In this document: piece by piece, positions 13,401 to 25,600 of the stretch | Position numbering within the stretch: position 1 is the first letter of the stretch | Layout of the letters: each line of letters begins with the position of its first letter | Source: Glandiceps talaboti | Lineage: Eukaryota; Hemichordata; Enteropneusta; Spengelidae | Direction of reading: 5' to 3' | Length of the DNA: 62,000 nt | Assembly (NCBI RefSeq): GCF_964340395.1 | Contig: NC_135561.1 | Location: forward strand, 11,945,461-12,007,460 | The notes under the pieces: generated by a model | The model's database searches: none | What the model was told of the DNA's origin: nothing | The model's input: only the letters and a program-made list of their open reading frames with translations | Translations under genes and position numbers: made by a program

Positions 13401-13929
13401 CGTATTTGGGTAACACACGGCGATTCACATGTGATTTGTTTGTAAATGAACACACTGACGACTATGAGATATTATTCCCCAACATTTGTCTTTGTTCGAC
13501 CAAGAAACACTCTGAGGGACGATGGATGAGTAGTAAGAAAACCCCATAGGTCACGAGTATTTTCCGGTTGTATGAAAAAAAAAAGGTACCATAATCCATG
13601 GAAAAAATCTTGCGATTTCAGACGTTGAGTTTTGACTCATGCTTCGAGAACCGCAGAACCATTGTCAACACTGACGTAGACTCGTTTCGTTGTGACGTAG
13701 AACGACCAGGTTATCAAACTCATATTTTTTGTTCGAACGCGTTCAACCTGGCGTATGTGATTTAATAAAAAAGCTTTCCTACCTGTTGACTAGCGAGTGA
13801 ATCAATTTCATTGGCTGCATAGAAACCCCTCTCTACTTTGACAACCATTGGAATATCACATTCTTTGATTAAGTCCTTCAGTCCGTACACCCTAGAAGAC
13901 CATTTGATGTCATCACTCCCCGCCGCCAT
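10403..13929 (-). CDS. GAREM-like adaptor B: CABIT + SAM (601 aa)
   Basis: Five exons give one continuous frame: 13929-13783, 13187-13061, 12614-12417, 12098-11925 and 11562-10403 (147, 127, 198, 174, 1160 bp; 1806 bp in all). Residues 1-215 are the CABIT domain, with an IKWSSRVYGLKDL opening as in vertebrate GAREM. Residues 531-596 are a SAM domain ending GWRPK, the same ending GAREM1 has. Between them lie SH2- and SH3-type motifs: HHYEEL near 230, YDVYHVPP at 323-330, PPVRPAIKK after it, and YLVP at 460. The family role is to couple phosphorylated receptors to GRB2 and the MAPK path; for this gene that is inferred. Human GAREM1 is about 876 aa, so this is a compact form. The exon 4 acceptor at 12098 was chosen because only it keeps phase with its neighbours and gives an alignment to paralogues C and D. 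Confidence 0.93.
11621..11850. repeat. TTTTG then TTGTG pentanucleotide tract
   Basis: About 17 TTTTG units (11622-11710) pass directly into TTGTG units (to about 11810), in intron 4 of gene B. On the mRNA strand this reads CAAAA/CACAA. It lies between the last CABIT exon and the SAM exon, upstream of the SAM acceptor. Confidence 0.95.
13640..13765. repeat. Dispersed repeat R2, copy 2
   Basis: Diverged copy of 10270-10395, just inside intron 1 of gene B and close to its first donor. No target duplications were identified. Confidence 0.6.
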
Positions 13930-14059
13930 ATCGTCAAACAATTACGTCATCACTCTGGAAATATCTGAAATAGACATTGAAATGACAAATTAAGGGAAAG
14001 AGCAGAATTTATGGTTTGAGGAGAAAATATTTAATGAAAAAATCGCACCTCTATCACTC

Positions 14060-14690
14060 TCAAAAAATATGTCCCCTGAAACAAAATGACCCCAACAACT
14101 TTCGTACCCCCTGCAAAAAGCTACACATATTTTTTATGCCCCATTATATAACCCCCTCCCCCCCCCCGATTTACGGTACACTGATACACTGCATTATCGA
14201 TCGAATAAGAGATTTCTTTAAAAATAGATGTGGGCTTTGCAAGGAGAAATCTCATGTTGAGCCTATTTTTTCCACTAACATATACTTGGGGATATTTAGC
14301 CTGAGATGTTTAATTTGGTTCAAGGCACTACAATTCATGAGAACAATATATCATTGGCCCCATTCAGACCATCAGAATTTCCAAGTCTCCCCCCCCCCCT
14401 ACCTCACACGCCGAACTCTTTCCGTGCCCTTCCCATTTTTCTTTGGGCCCCCAGCTATAAATCTCACTTTGAGCCTTTTTTCCGCTAACCTATACTTAGG
14501 GATATTTATAGAGATGTTTATTTTGGTTCAAGGCACTATAAATCATGAGAACAATATATCCATTGGCCACATTCAGACCGTAAGAATGTCATGCCCCCCT
14601 CCCCCGGTCCCCTTGGACGCCAAACTTTTACGCCAAACCTTTTGTGCCCTTCCGCAATTTTGCTACGGGCTCCAAGCCATAAATTATGCT
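14060..14690. repeat. About 212-bp tandem repeat, two clear copies plus a partial one
   Basis: Copies begin near 14261 and 14473. Each has a C-rich run, then ggttcaaggcact and catgagaacaatatat, then cattcagacc. A more diverged partial unit precedes them from about 14060. The 238-residue plus frame at 14016-14732 merely follows the repeat and is not a gene. It lies upstream of gene B. Confidence 0.8.
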
Positions 14691-17250
14691 TGTTCCCTAA
14701 GTGAAACACACAATGTAACAACGTACTTTTAAAGGAAATTCCTTCGACATGTATCTTATGTCATCCTGAATTTGTCTATTCACAGCTAAAGAGTAAAAAT
14801 TGACTAGGGTTGATATGAGGGTTGATTAAAAAGCTAGCTAGACTATCAATTGTTGCATTCTTCCACTGTTCTTCAATATTGATGGTTAGAAATTACAAGA
14901 ATAACTATTGATCACGATGTAAAAAGTCAGATTCCTCGCATGACCTTTGACCTGAATGGGGACGGACACAAAACCAGCACCATGTTACCATGTTCATGTC
15001 ATTTACCTGGTGTTTTATTTGTAGAGTATTCACAAAGGAATCGTCCTTTCTTTGTTTATGCTCAAAGTTCGATGAAAAGACACGTTATGTGCTAATCTGT
15101 GATTACACACTGGTTCATTGTATTTTAAAGGCGTCATCCCTTCACACAAAAAAGAGATTCGATATAACTTTGTCCTCTAATTGCTCGATCCCTGCAGAAT
15201 TCGTGCAAACGAGTAACTCGAATTATTTTTAATCTTAGCTGTGCTTGTATTACCTGTACAGACCTAGTTAACCCAGTTTGCAATATACGTGACTACTGCA
15301 AATTTACCAACTTCAAATTTGAAGTCTGACTTAAAATCATAGACCCGTTGGTGGATGGTCTATTAGGTGCATACCTGAATACTTGTGGGAAACACAGGTG
15401 ACAATCAAAGGAGCACGATGCTGCAATGAATGATGGCCAACACAGGAATTCACGACAACCTGTGTCCCAATTGGGTACATACACGCATCATTAACCGCGA
15501 CCGTGTCCCTGGCTTCGGTGAATTCAAGGCGCAAACAGTGGTAGTGACATTCCGCCCACCACCTTTTAGAGATTCAGAACTTTGCTGAATGGAAACTTTA
15601 TAAATCAAGGTGTCTGACATGCACGAATGATTTGTTAAAGACAGTGCCTTTAGATTTTGAAGATACAGGGACTTTGACCTTAATTTTGTTCACACAAGTG
15701 GCTGCTGCCAGCGTTACCCTGAAGTTTCACTTCTTTAACTTGAAATATTGTCCCTGTGTAGTGCACTTGCAAAACAAGTCCACAACCAACAAAGAACTTC
15801 ATTGTCCGTGTGTTTTACGAAGGTGTTAGCGGTCACTGTCAACATGAACGGGGTTGTCTTCACAGCCCCAATGTTTCCACATCCCTCAAAGTAAATTCTA
15901 CCATACACTTACCATATTATGTATAACACACCTCCCCCAGATGTAAATGTTTCTGTGGTAACAAATTTCCAGACGGATATCACAACAATATCTATAATTC
16001 CACAAATGGTAAACTCCACAGGTGGATACAGCCCTCTTCGTGTCTATTTATACTATGGCTGTCTATCCACGGAATGCATCTCACGGAATTCATATTCAAA
16101 TGAGAGGTCTGTGAATCATGATGAAAGCAAACCCAGACAACGCCTTTATGCCATTGTTAATTTGGTGTAAAGCCGTGTCGACATTGTGAGAAATCGATCA
16201 AGTTGTACAGTGCGCCCTCTCTCGAGTGGAACTGAAAAATTCGTGCTGAAAGAAACGAGATGTATTGGCCAGATCTCGATAACTGTATCTGTTATATTCA
16301 TAAGGCCTGGAGAAATATAAATGTCGAACTTCTCATTCATCTAATCTAATTATTAAATTAGGTACATGACAAATTCATCGCTTTTTTGCAATCATTTGCT
16401 ACATCTTTATATCAATTTCAACTGACAATAAATCCGACACCGCCTATCGAAAACTAACGCCAAAAATGCGATTTGCAATAAGCGTCGAACTTTTGCCAAG
16501 TCGATCCTAACACAAGATACAACCAAAAGTTAATGCGCCTGTTATGCACATACAGTTATGCCATTTTCAAACGTATGACAGCAAACCTTATCAGCTCATG
16601 CATCATTCTTGTGTTGAAAATTCGAAATTACATTTCAGTGAAATTTCTGTCTTCCCCAATGTTTATCAGTTCGTGTATCAGTTACTCCAAGCCTAAGGTG
16701 TACGACGTGGTGTCAAGGTAGACGGTTTATAAACGAGGTCATTGACGTACATGTATGTAACGGAACACACACTAGATACTAAGCGACGAAGGCCATTTAA
16801 GGAAATAAATGTATTTTCAAAAACGTCATTTCATGATTTCACATCACACAGCCAGTTTTAAGTTACCCTTCACCGACTCTGTTTGATATAATCATGCAGA
16901 AATCGATACAAAAAAACCTGAACATCATAGTCCCTTTAACGGACTTGTGTATATGCTACACTTTAATATAAGATACTAGCAAGACTGAGTGGCAGTTCAT
17001 TACAATATTCTAAATTAAATGAACAAAAGTGCCACCATCCACCCATGCATATATCAAATGCAGACGTCAAAAAGCACACTCTAGTCGAAGTACGTTTAAA
17101 TGGTTAGACAAAATGTAGCCAGATATTTCGATCTTGCTAGCTTGGTGTAAAATATGCAGCTTGTTATTATTGTTTTTTTATGCGTGGTTGAATCAAACAG
17201 AGCTCGCTATCGGTACCTTGAAGTGGGTTGTAAATGTAAATAGCCAAGTA
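14691..17250. other. Intergenic B-C region, no gene recognised
   Basis: Mixed unique sequence. Short frames (for example minus 15293-15534 and plus 15632-15829) have no recognisable domain, no paralogue here and no persuasive splice context. Confidence 0.5.
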
Positions 17251-17253
17251 ACA

Positions 17254-17355
17254 ACCAACCAACCAACCAACCAACCAACCAACTCACCGAACACCAACTC
17301 ACCAACCAACCAACCAACCAACCAACCAACCAACCAACCAACCAACCAACCAACC

Positions 17356-17390
<35 letters not shown>

Positions 17391-17392
17391 AA
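17254..17392. repeat. AACC then CA microsatellite
   Basis: AACC repeats (17254-17357, with one interruption) run into CA repeats (to 17388). The NQPTNQPT and VGWLVGWL frames are repeat translations. Confidence 0.95.
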
Positions 17393-17710
17393 ACAAACAA
17401 ATAATACGTCCTTTTATTTGTAAATTTCTTTATTATCAATATAGCAATTTGATATATATACACAAACCATGTACAAATACATCTGTACACAACTTAGTTA
17501 TTATTATTAATTTTATATATCTATGAAAAAATAACTGAATTGATGTGATTGTCATTATTAATGCTGGTCGTATTGTGAGTAGTGAGGGTATTCATAATTT
17601 AATACAAATTAATGTTGGTCAGAAACATTTAGAAACATGAATGAGATTGGTGATTTATTATACGTGTAGTAACTAACAATGGTCATAAGATATACGAATA
17701 TATATTATAT

Positions 17711-17795
17711 CGACAGGCGACTGATACAATTAAGATTGTTAACAGTCGCCTGATGATCGCTGAGGAAGCGTGAAACTCAAGTAACAACTTATAAC
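17711..17795 (+). ncRNA. Degenerate hammerhead-like motif
   Basis: Plus strand: CUGAUGA (17750-17756), stem II UCGCU-GAGGA-AGCGU (17757-17771), GAAA (17772-17775), then AC-UCAA-GU as a two-pair stem III and A at 17783, followed by ACAAC. This is the same layout as 8927-8991. The 5' partner of ACAAC (GUUGU next to the core) is missing. In its place is a 10-bp inverted repeat (CAGGCGACTG at 17714 with CAGTCGCCTG at 17743), which would compete with the fold. It is therefore probably inactive. A TA tract follows closely, as for the other copy. Confidence 0.55.
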
Positions 17796-17831
17796 ATCCT
17801 TATTCTTTGGATTAAGTCTATAATGCTCTGC

Positions 17832-17935
<104 letters not shown>

Positions 17936-19315
17936 TATGATTGAGGTTAGTGATTTAGTCTACGCATAGTAAATGTAACCAGTATCGCTAAATTATGCAA
18001 ATCTGAAAATAACAAGATTTTGAAAGATTTTATGAATTTATACAAATTTGTACAAACATGATTGGGATTAGGGACGTGATATACGCATAGTAGAATTAAT
18101 GTAACCATGGAGATAAGATATGTATACAAGCCCCCCCCCAAAAAAAAAAAAAAAAAAAAAAAAATTGAAAAAATTGAAAAAATTGAGATTTTATAATTCC
18201 ATACAATATTTGTACAGATATGATTGAGATAAGTGATTTAATAAACGCTCCCCCGGATGTTGAAGTTATAAAGGGCGACTGTGCAGATATAGGTCTGTGC
18301 CATGGGTAATAATTTGTCGTTGCTATGATCATTACATGTTAATGAAAGGTACTTTATACACTACTAATATGTAGTGAACGTAATAGAGACAAAATAATGC
18401 AAATCGGAAATAAGTGAATGTCTTGAAAGTTAACGTTTGAGTTGAATGAGTAGCTTTTGCAAAATCAGACTTTTTCTACTTTTAGTAAAAAATAAAGTCT
18501 CATTATTGTCCCTGGGAGTTTGCTCGATTATATCTTACAGCTATTGCTAGGCAACCGATCAACAGGTGGTTGCCGTGTTATTTGAGTTAGGTGAACCATG
18601 ACGCGTTAGGTCATCCGTTAAGAATTTAGAATTATTAAATCTATCACTCATTTATAATGTATATTTGGTGCTGCCAAGTCGACCTTCTTTAGGTCGAAGA
18701 ATTTAAATTTGTGATGGTTTTCGCTTTGGCAGAGATTGGAAGAGGGTTTACTTTGTTAGGGTACACTCAAGTTAGCACATTTCTTGAAGTGAATTTTTGT
18801 GAGTGAAAGTTCGAAAAAATGGTAATTAATTTGCCAATCAAATCAAATTACTTTGTGACAGAAAAAAAACACTACAACCGGATACAATAAATATATTACT
18901 GAAGTAATTGTTCATAAATGCACAACGAAGTGTATATGGGTTTAGCTGCCATTTGAACAAGAAGGAAGTGGCTGACCTAAACATTCTTGGTACAAATCCC
19001 AAACTAACATATAAACGTAAAAAAAATGTAACTTGCTAAAAGTACTTTACTGACAAAACAGTTATCAAAACATGGCGGTAGATAGACAGGAATGGACAAA
19101 TTCAACATTTTGAAGTTGGAGGCGCCATTTCATTGACATGAGTATGGTGTGAACGTTTTGTCAGAAAGATGTTGGCACATGTATATGAAAAATTCGACAG
19201 TTAATGTAATCATCTTTTATATTGCATCATTTCTTTAACAAATAATCTCTGACTCTGTGTAAAAAATAATGATGAAATTACGACATGTACTTATTGCGCA
19301 TGCGAGAATGCTACC

Positions 19316-19620
19316 ATGGTATAATACTGTGACGTTCTTGTGTGATATAGTGACGTACCCCTGTGTAATACCACAGACAAGTAACACAGTCTGTGGTAAT
19401 ACTGTGACATACTCCCGTGTAATATATAGACGTACCCCCGTGTAATATATACAATTATATACATAATATCGACTGTGGCTCAATACACACTATGATGTAC
19501 TACTGTTTAATACTGTGACGTAATAGCATAATATATAAACTGATATTTCTACAGTCACGTGTTATAATTATAATGCCTGCTGTGACGTATTCCCGTGTAA
19601 TATTGTGACGTAATAGTATA
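19316..19620. repeat. Degenerate short repeat rich in TGACGTA
   Basis: Around seven variants of 'gtgacgta-(cccc)-gtgtaatat' occur near 19330, 19350, 19405, 19429, 19516, 19583 and 19607, at uneven spacing. Most contain TGACGTA, a CRE/ATF-like core. It lies just downstream of the gene C stop codon, so it may be 3' UTR or flank. Confidence 0.6.
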
Positions 19621-19688
19621 CGATAACATCGAAAGATTTAAGACATACTGACAGGCAAATATCGAGTACAAATTACTATAGTAGTAGG

Positions 19689-22600
19689 TTAGAAGAACGA
19701 AAATGACGACTTTTTCTTTGGTTTGTGGTTTTCCATGACGAATGTTGTAATCCGCAAAGCATCAGCTCTTGATACGCCCATAACATCCACCATTTGATTG
19801 GCACTCAGTTTTCTCAGCTCAAACCCGTCAATGTTTTTCTCGTCGAACACTTTTGTGATGGATCCGAGCTCCAACAGTTGCAGAAGATTACACACTTGAT
19901 TGACTGAAAGCTTTGTCAAATCTGACGGAACTTCTTGAAGAGTTTTAAATTTCTTATCAGATTTACCTCCTCTTTTTGGACCAAGTCTATTCTGCTCCCC
20001 TTTCTCGGGCTTTTTAGGAGTCTTTTTCTTTTGGCTGAAATCATTTTTTGGCATCTCTGCGCGTGGGACTTTCTTCAACAAAGTGACGCCATCGTCTGTG
20101 CCTAGAGGTGATTCGTAATCCGTTGATGGTGTGGGCGGTAGGGGTCGCGGTGCTGCTTGCCGAAATTCCATTTTGCTGTCGTTCATAGTTTTCTTCTCTT
20201 CTGAATCAACGTTGTATTCATAAAGACGAGATTTCCGTGATCTGATTCTGATTGTCTTGTTGGGTTCAATATGTTCGTAGTCAAAGCGATTCTCAGAAAC
20301 TTTGCGTGTAAAATCATACATAGAAATATCTGGAAAAAAAATTAAATACATACATTTATAATGCCTGACATACACTCAGTACTTTGCTTGAACTAAATCA
20401 TTTGGGAAAAAGAGAACAAAAAATTAGAACATACATATACATGTACAGTGTACTATGAACGTTTTTGAGACATGTGTAACCTTTCACCTTTCCCAGAATT
20501 CCAATCTACTAAAAATCATTCGATTTTAATTCAATCTTGTTCATAGTTGTCGATATAGATTCTCATCAACCTCTGTCATTCAACCATGGAAGTATCACAC
20601 GTACGTTTCAACGATTGAAAGTAGCTGTAAACTTTGAACACACTTAACAAATTGTCTAACCAAAATAACGCCCTCAACGATTGCCAGGACACTCACCTCT
20701 ATTTCCGCTCTTTATGCTGAAGTCAACTTTCTCCTTTACGATGACGTCATAGCCCTGTTTCAAATCAGCCCACTCCTTGACATTACCGTTTTGCAGTCCT
20801 TCAGCAACACAGAATTCAAACTTGACGTAGGCAGGAATTAAAAGTATGGCTTCATGAAGGACACCTTTGTATTAACATGTAAATAAACACATATAAGCCT
20901 TTTAGTAAATTGCAGAATAAAAAGGTACCAATATGCCACTCCCCTTCGAAAATAATCGTATACCAAGAAATATTTCATTCCAAATTGACGTATGAAAACA
21001 CCTTAGTATTTAATCTTGTTCAAAATAAGATTACTCCCTGGCCTTTACCAAACAGCAATTATGAGGTAAACCTCAACAGTCCAGAGCGGCGAGGACATCT
21101 TTCAAATTAAATTCATCGGTCTGTAATAATCCCCTTATGTGTAAAATACTAACCGAAATACTGTGTATGTAATAAACTGGTCCATAGACAGTGAACTATA
21201 TACATGACGTGAAACAAGTAAAGCGCGTGGCCAAAATTCAACAGTGTTGAAAGTCACGATCGTGTACTCGAACTCTCAATTTGAGACACTTTTCCAAACA
21301 AAATAATTTGAATGAAGATTCCCAATTTTTGTAAATTTTTGTAAATTCTGACGTTTATTTTAGCCCCAAATCAAAGAAATGGCCTGTATTTGTCAATTTA
21401 TAGAACATTTTTGATAAAAAAGTGATCACATGTTTATATATGAAAACATATATATCGAGTGAGTGTCCATCGTTTGTCGCACATGCCTTTTATATGTAAG
21501 TAGGTCACGTAAGATGGATCATTGGAATTTGATTGCCTTTACATCAAGAATACCAGGGAAATTAGTATGTAATACGAACATGTATATAATCAATCAACTG
21601 AGAGGTATTCACGTTAGTGTCTATGGGCAATTGCACTCTATTTTGTTGTTGATTTTTGCCCGTCGAAAAATACACCGATGTTTATATTTAGTGATTTTTT
21701 TTAGATTGGCTGAACGACCCCTCTAGTAGTCGTTAGTGGTGCTGCGTACACTTACTTGATGTCCGTGAGTAAACATACACACAAAAAGATAAAAATTTTA
21801 CTAATATTTTCAACACATTGTAACCTCATGGGGGTGCAGATAAGTTTTGATCATTAGGTTCTCATACACTCTTCAACAGCAATGACAAAATACTCGAGTC
21901 GAAAATAGATATATAATTCTGACAAAAATAGTTCTGGTTAAATTCCGAACATATTACTAGCAGTGATGAAACATTTTTGCAAATCTCCTTTCATTCTACA
22001 ATACACTTCACTCAAATACTAATTCAATTGAAAAATGTAAACACACTTCAGTAAACATGACCATATGTGTGTACACATTAAAATGACAATATGATTAAAA
22101 TATAATGTAACCGAAATATGTCATCAAAACAACTCATATGTTATAACTCTGTTTGATCATCAGATTCTAAAACACATGTTGGACTCTCTTTTGTTTACTA
22201 TACAAATGATATAAAATTGGCAATTTATATACAACATCAAAATCCAAGCTGTCTCTATATCTGATGGCGAAGCTAAACCAAATGATATTAACACGTGATA
22301 CACATGAGCAGCGCCCTAATAGTACCTTGGGAATTCGAAAACCTTCTTTGTTCGGCAGGGTCAAACTGAGCATGACCCTTCTTTCATACAGACCAGGTAA
22401 AACATTTGTTGATGTTGTGAAAAAAAACAGACATAAAATGTAAACTCTGTAAACTTACCATTATTGATAGCATTTGCATGTAGATAAGTCTCGTCATATA
22501 CCTTCATCAATGTAAACGAGCCAAAGTCATTGTCAACTCTCACATTATTGTCAATGTACCAGGCTTCAAGTTCCATCTGGTTGGAGAACCGCACTTTCTT

Positions 22601-25600
22601 AGGTAGGCTGTGTTCACGTAGTATTTCAGACAAATACTTAGATTCAGGTTCTAGATGGATGAAAAAACAGAGAAATACATCGTAAAATATAGATTTCATT
22701 AAAATAATGTGTTTTTATTTATAAACTTATGATATATATCAATAAGATATTTTGTATAGATTATGGTTATTATCTTTGTTAGATTTTTCAACCCTGCGTA
22801 CAAGAGGTTGATCTGTAACATTTATAGCCACTACCAACATCTGATCCAAAGTACTGTTCGAACATTTGAAATATCTTTTCGACTAAAATCGTTAGAAATA
22901 GTGCGTATTAACTGTAACAACATTTGGTTAAAGAAAGATCAAATTAGTACAAAAAGTCGTAACATTTGGACTTCTATATCTGTCACGGGGTTAAAGGTCA
23001 CGTCAGGTAATGGAGGGTTAAAGGTCACTTTTTATAAACGATGACTTACTTGTCACATTGCTGGTAATGATTGGATCTAAGATTTTATTCTTTTTTATGA
23101 CGCTTCAGTCGATTTGATAACTTTTAAACTTATTTTTCGTTTTAGTGGACCGAGTCAAATGAGTTGACGTACTTGACAAACTCACGAAAGGCCGAACGTA
23201 CTTCAATTTCTCAAGTACGCCAGTGTCAAAAAATGTGCTATCCCGATTCACCCCTGACGTCAAGGTCGATTGAAAAACTCATGACGAACAACTACTATTT
23301 TGAATATACACATGCGCAAAGCTTACTTTGCCATATATGGAATATATATTTCTGGACTGAATTAGAAATGAATTAATCATTGAGATTATAATTTGATTGA
23401 GAGGATGTTCATCAGAGAAGAAATACAATGAACGCCTACAGTGATAAAATATGAACAAGGAGACGAACTACTCAAAACGCATATGGCTGTGACGTCAGAG
23501 AAACTGCTTTGAACGTGTGTTCATTAGTTCAAAACGTATTTAATTTTGTCTGCAACAATATTTGTATAAAAAAAAACAGCGTGACAAACATTAAAGGTAG
23601 TATGAATCAATAATTAATATACAAAATTATGTGGTCATTAATACACGTTAGTCAATTACTAATCAGCCAAAACTAAGTGAGGCCAAATTTTGAAAAAGTC
23701 TTTCTTTTTGGCGCCGTAAAATAAATGCATTCACAGTACTTAGGTTCGGTTTTATGTTGCTCCAAACTCACAAAAGATGAAAAAACATGCCCTCGAGCGA
23801 GCGATGGTATACAATTTAACGAAAACTTGAATCGGAAAAAAAGACGAAGTGAAAAATTCCAGTTTGTCAATGTCAACAAATGTCACGGCCGCCATTTTAT
23901 TTAACGAGAACAGCTTACGGTTGAGGAGTCACGAACATGTCTAACAACATGGTCAAAAATCAACAATTCTAACCTAACACAAAACTGACCTCAATTCGAT
24001 GAAGTGCTGAAAGGGATACATGTTTTACGGTCTGTGGATCGAGACATTTTATGGCTGGTTTTCTCTGACCCTGTGAACTTTACATAAATGTTGAGAAGTC
24101 GTTTCTTTGTTTTTGTCCACGCTCTCGAAAGTTACGAGTAATTCCCTGCACGTTTTAAAAGATTAACAGTTCTTGCACGCATTGTGGTGTTTACTTGAGG
24201 GAATACTTAACTGTATAAGACACACGATTTATCTCATCTGTCAAATGTTACTGCCACACTTTAACATATAATTGTAAATACGCCAAGACTGTGAGTATTA
24301 AAGGTATAAAAGTCGTTAAAATGGACACCCCTTTGTGTTGCTATTCAGTTTCATGTCCTTGATAAAAAAAGGTTTAAGAGCGACTTTCCTTTGCATCAAC
24401 TTGAAGGTCGCGTCGCAGGATACATATATATGCATGGATTCCGAATACTAATATAAATATATTAACATATGGTACAGTCTTAACTGTGGTTGTTTGGGTC
24501 TGTGTTCAAAGTGTACTTTTCAATCTCACTATTACTGACGTTATAACCAGACTGTTCAGTGGTGAGAGTTCCTACCAGTTACTAAGTATGATACGACAGG
24601 TGTTGGAATAGAGCTCGTAAAATACGTGCATTCGATATCTAACAAAAGTGATCGACCAAAACAAGTGACAATTTATAATGGTTGCGACGTTCATTAATTT
24701 TGTCGGACAAAATTCTTTTTTTTTACTACTTTCTACACTATTCGTCACGGTTCAAGAGATTCAGAGAAAACAGACTTAACATCAACACATTTCACAAAAC
24801 AACAATTCATATAATATTGTAAGAACCAGAATTAATATCATAAACAACGCTAATCATAACTTACTTGATGAGGTCCCTGTCACCACTTCAAAAGGAATGT
24901 CATAATCAACTGGTACACTAAAATGCCGCCCCCTCTCGTCCGCTGCTATCACTCGCTGCTGCTTATATTGTTGGTGAATTCTAACAACCTGGAAATAGAC
25001 ACAAACACCACCTTTTAATAAAGTTAATGAAAATAGAAATTTTAATATAACTATTTTCCCTCCAGGGAGAAATGTACACAATGTTTTCATTTCCACTCGA
25101 CCGTGACTGAATTGTATTTTTTATTAGCTGGATTTATTAAATAATGAAAGAGATGGTATTCAGGTATGTCAGGGTTTATCATGACACATTTCACGGTATG
25201 TTCCTTTGAAATATTTGATGCATTCATGATCAAATACAAATTTTGAAACATATGGTCAATGGCAAATATAAAAACTTGTTTAGAAATCGAGAGATGGTGC
25301 TGTAAAATGATTCAGTGCATTGAAAACACTGTATGAACAGCGAAAATTTTGTATAGAATCGGTTTACAGCTAAGATAATGACCTTATATTATTCAATAGT
25401 AACATTTCTGGAATCCTTTTGTATTCATGTTAACATTCATTTCTTTATAATAAACATATAGTGAATAGAGAAGATACACACATAGTTTAAACATTCCAAT
25501 CATTTTCGTCATAAAAAAGCTTCGAAAGGTTAATCTGAAAGTTTGACCTTCATGTGTCTAAAGTTGATATTAATTTAATACAAAAAAATGTCCTAATGAG

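Noticed and set aside
14016-14732. 238-residue plus-strand frame
   Set aside because: It runs across the 212-bp tandem repeat, and its internal similarity is explained by the repeat.
22150-22170. CTGATGA on the minus strand
   Set aside because: No GAAA follows at the right distance and no stems form.
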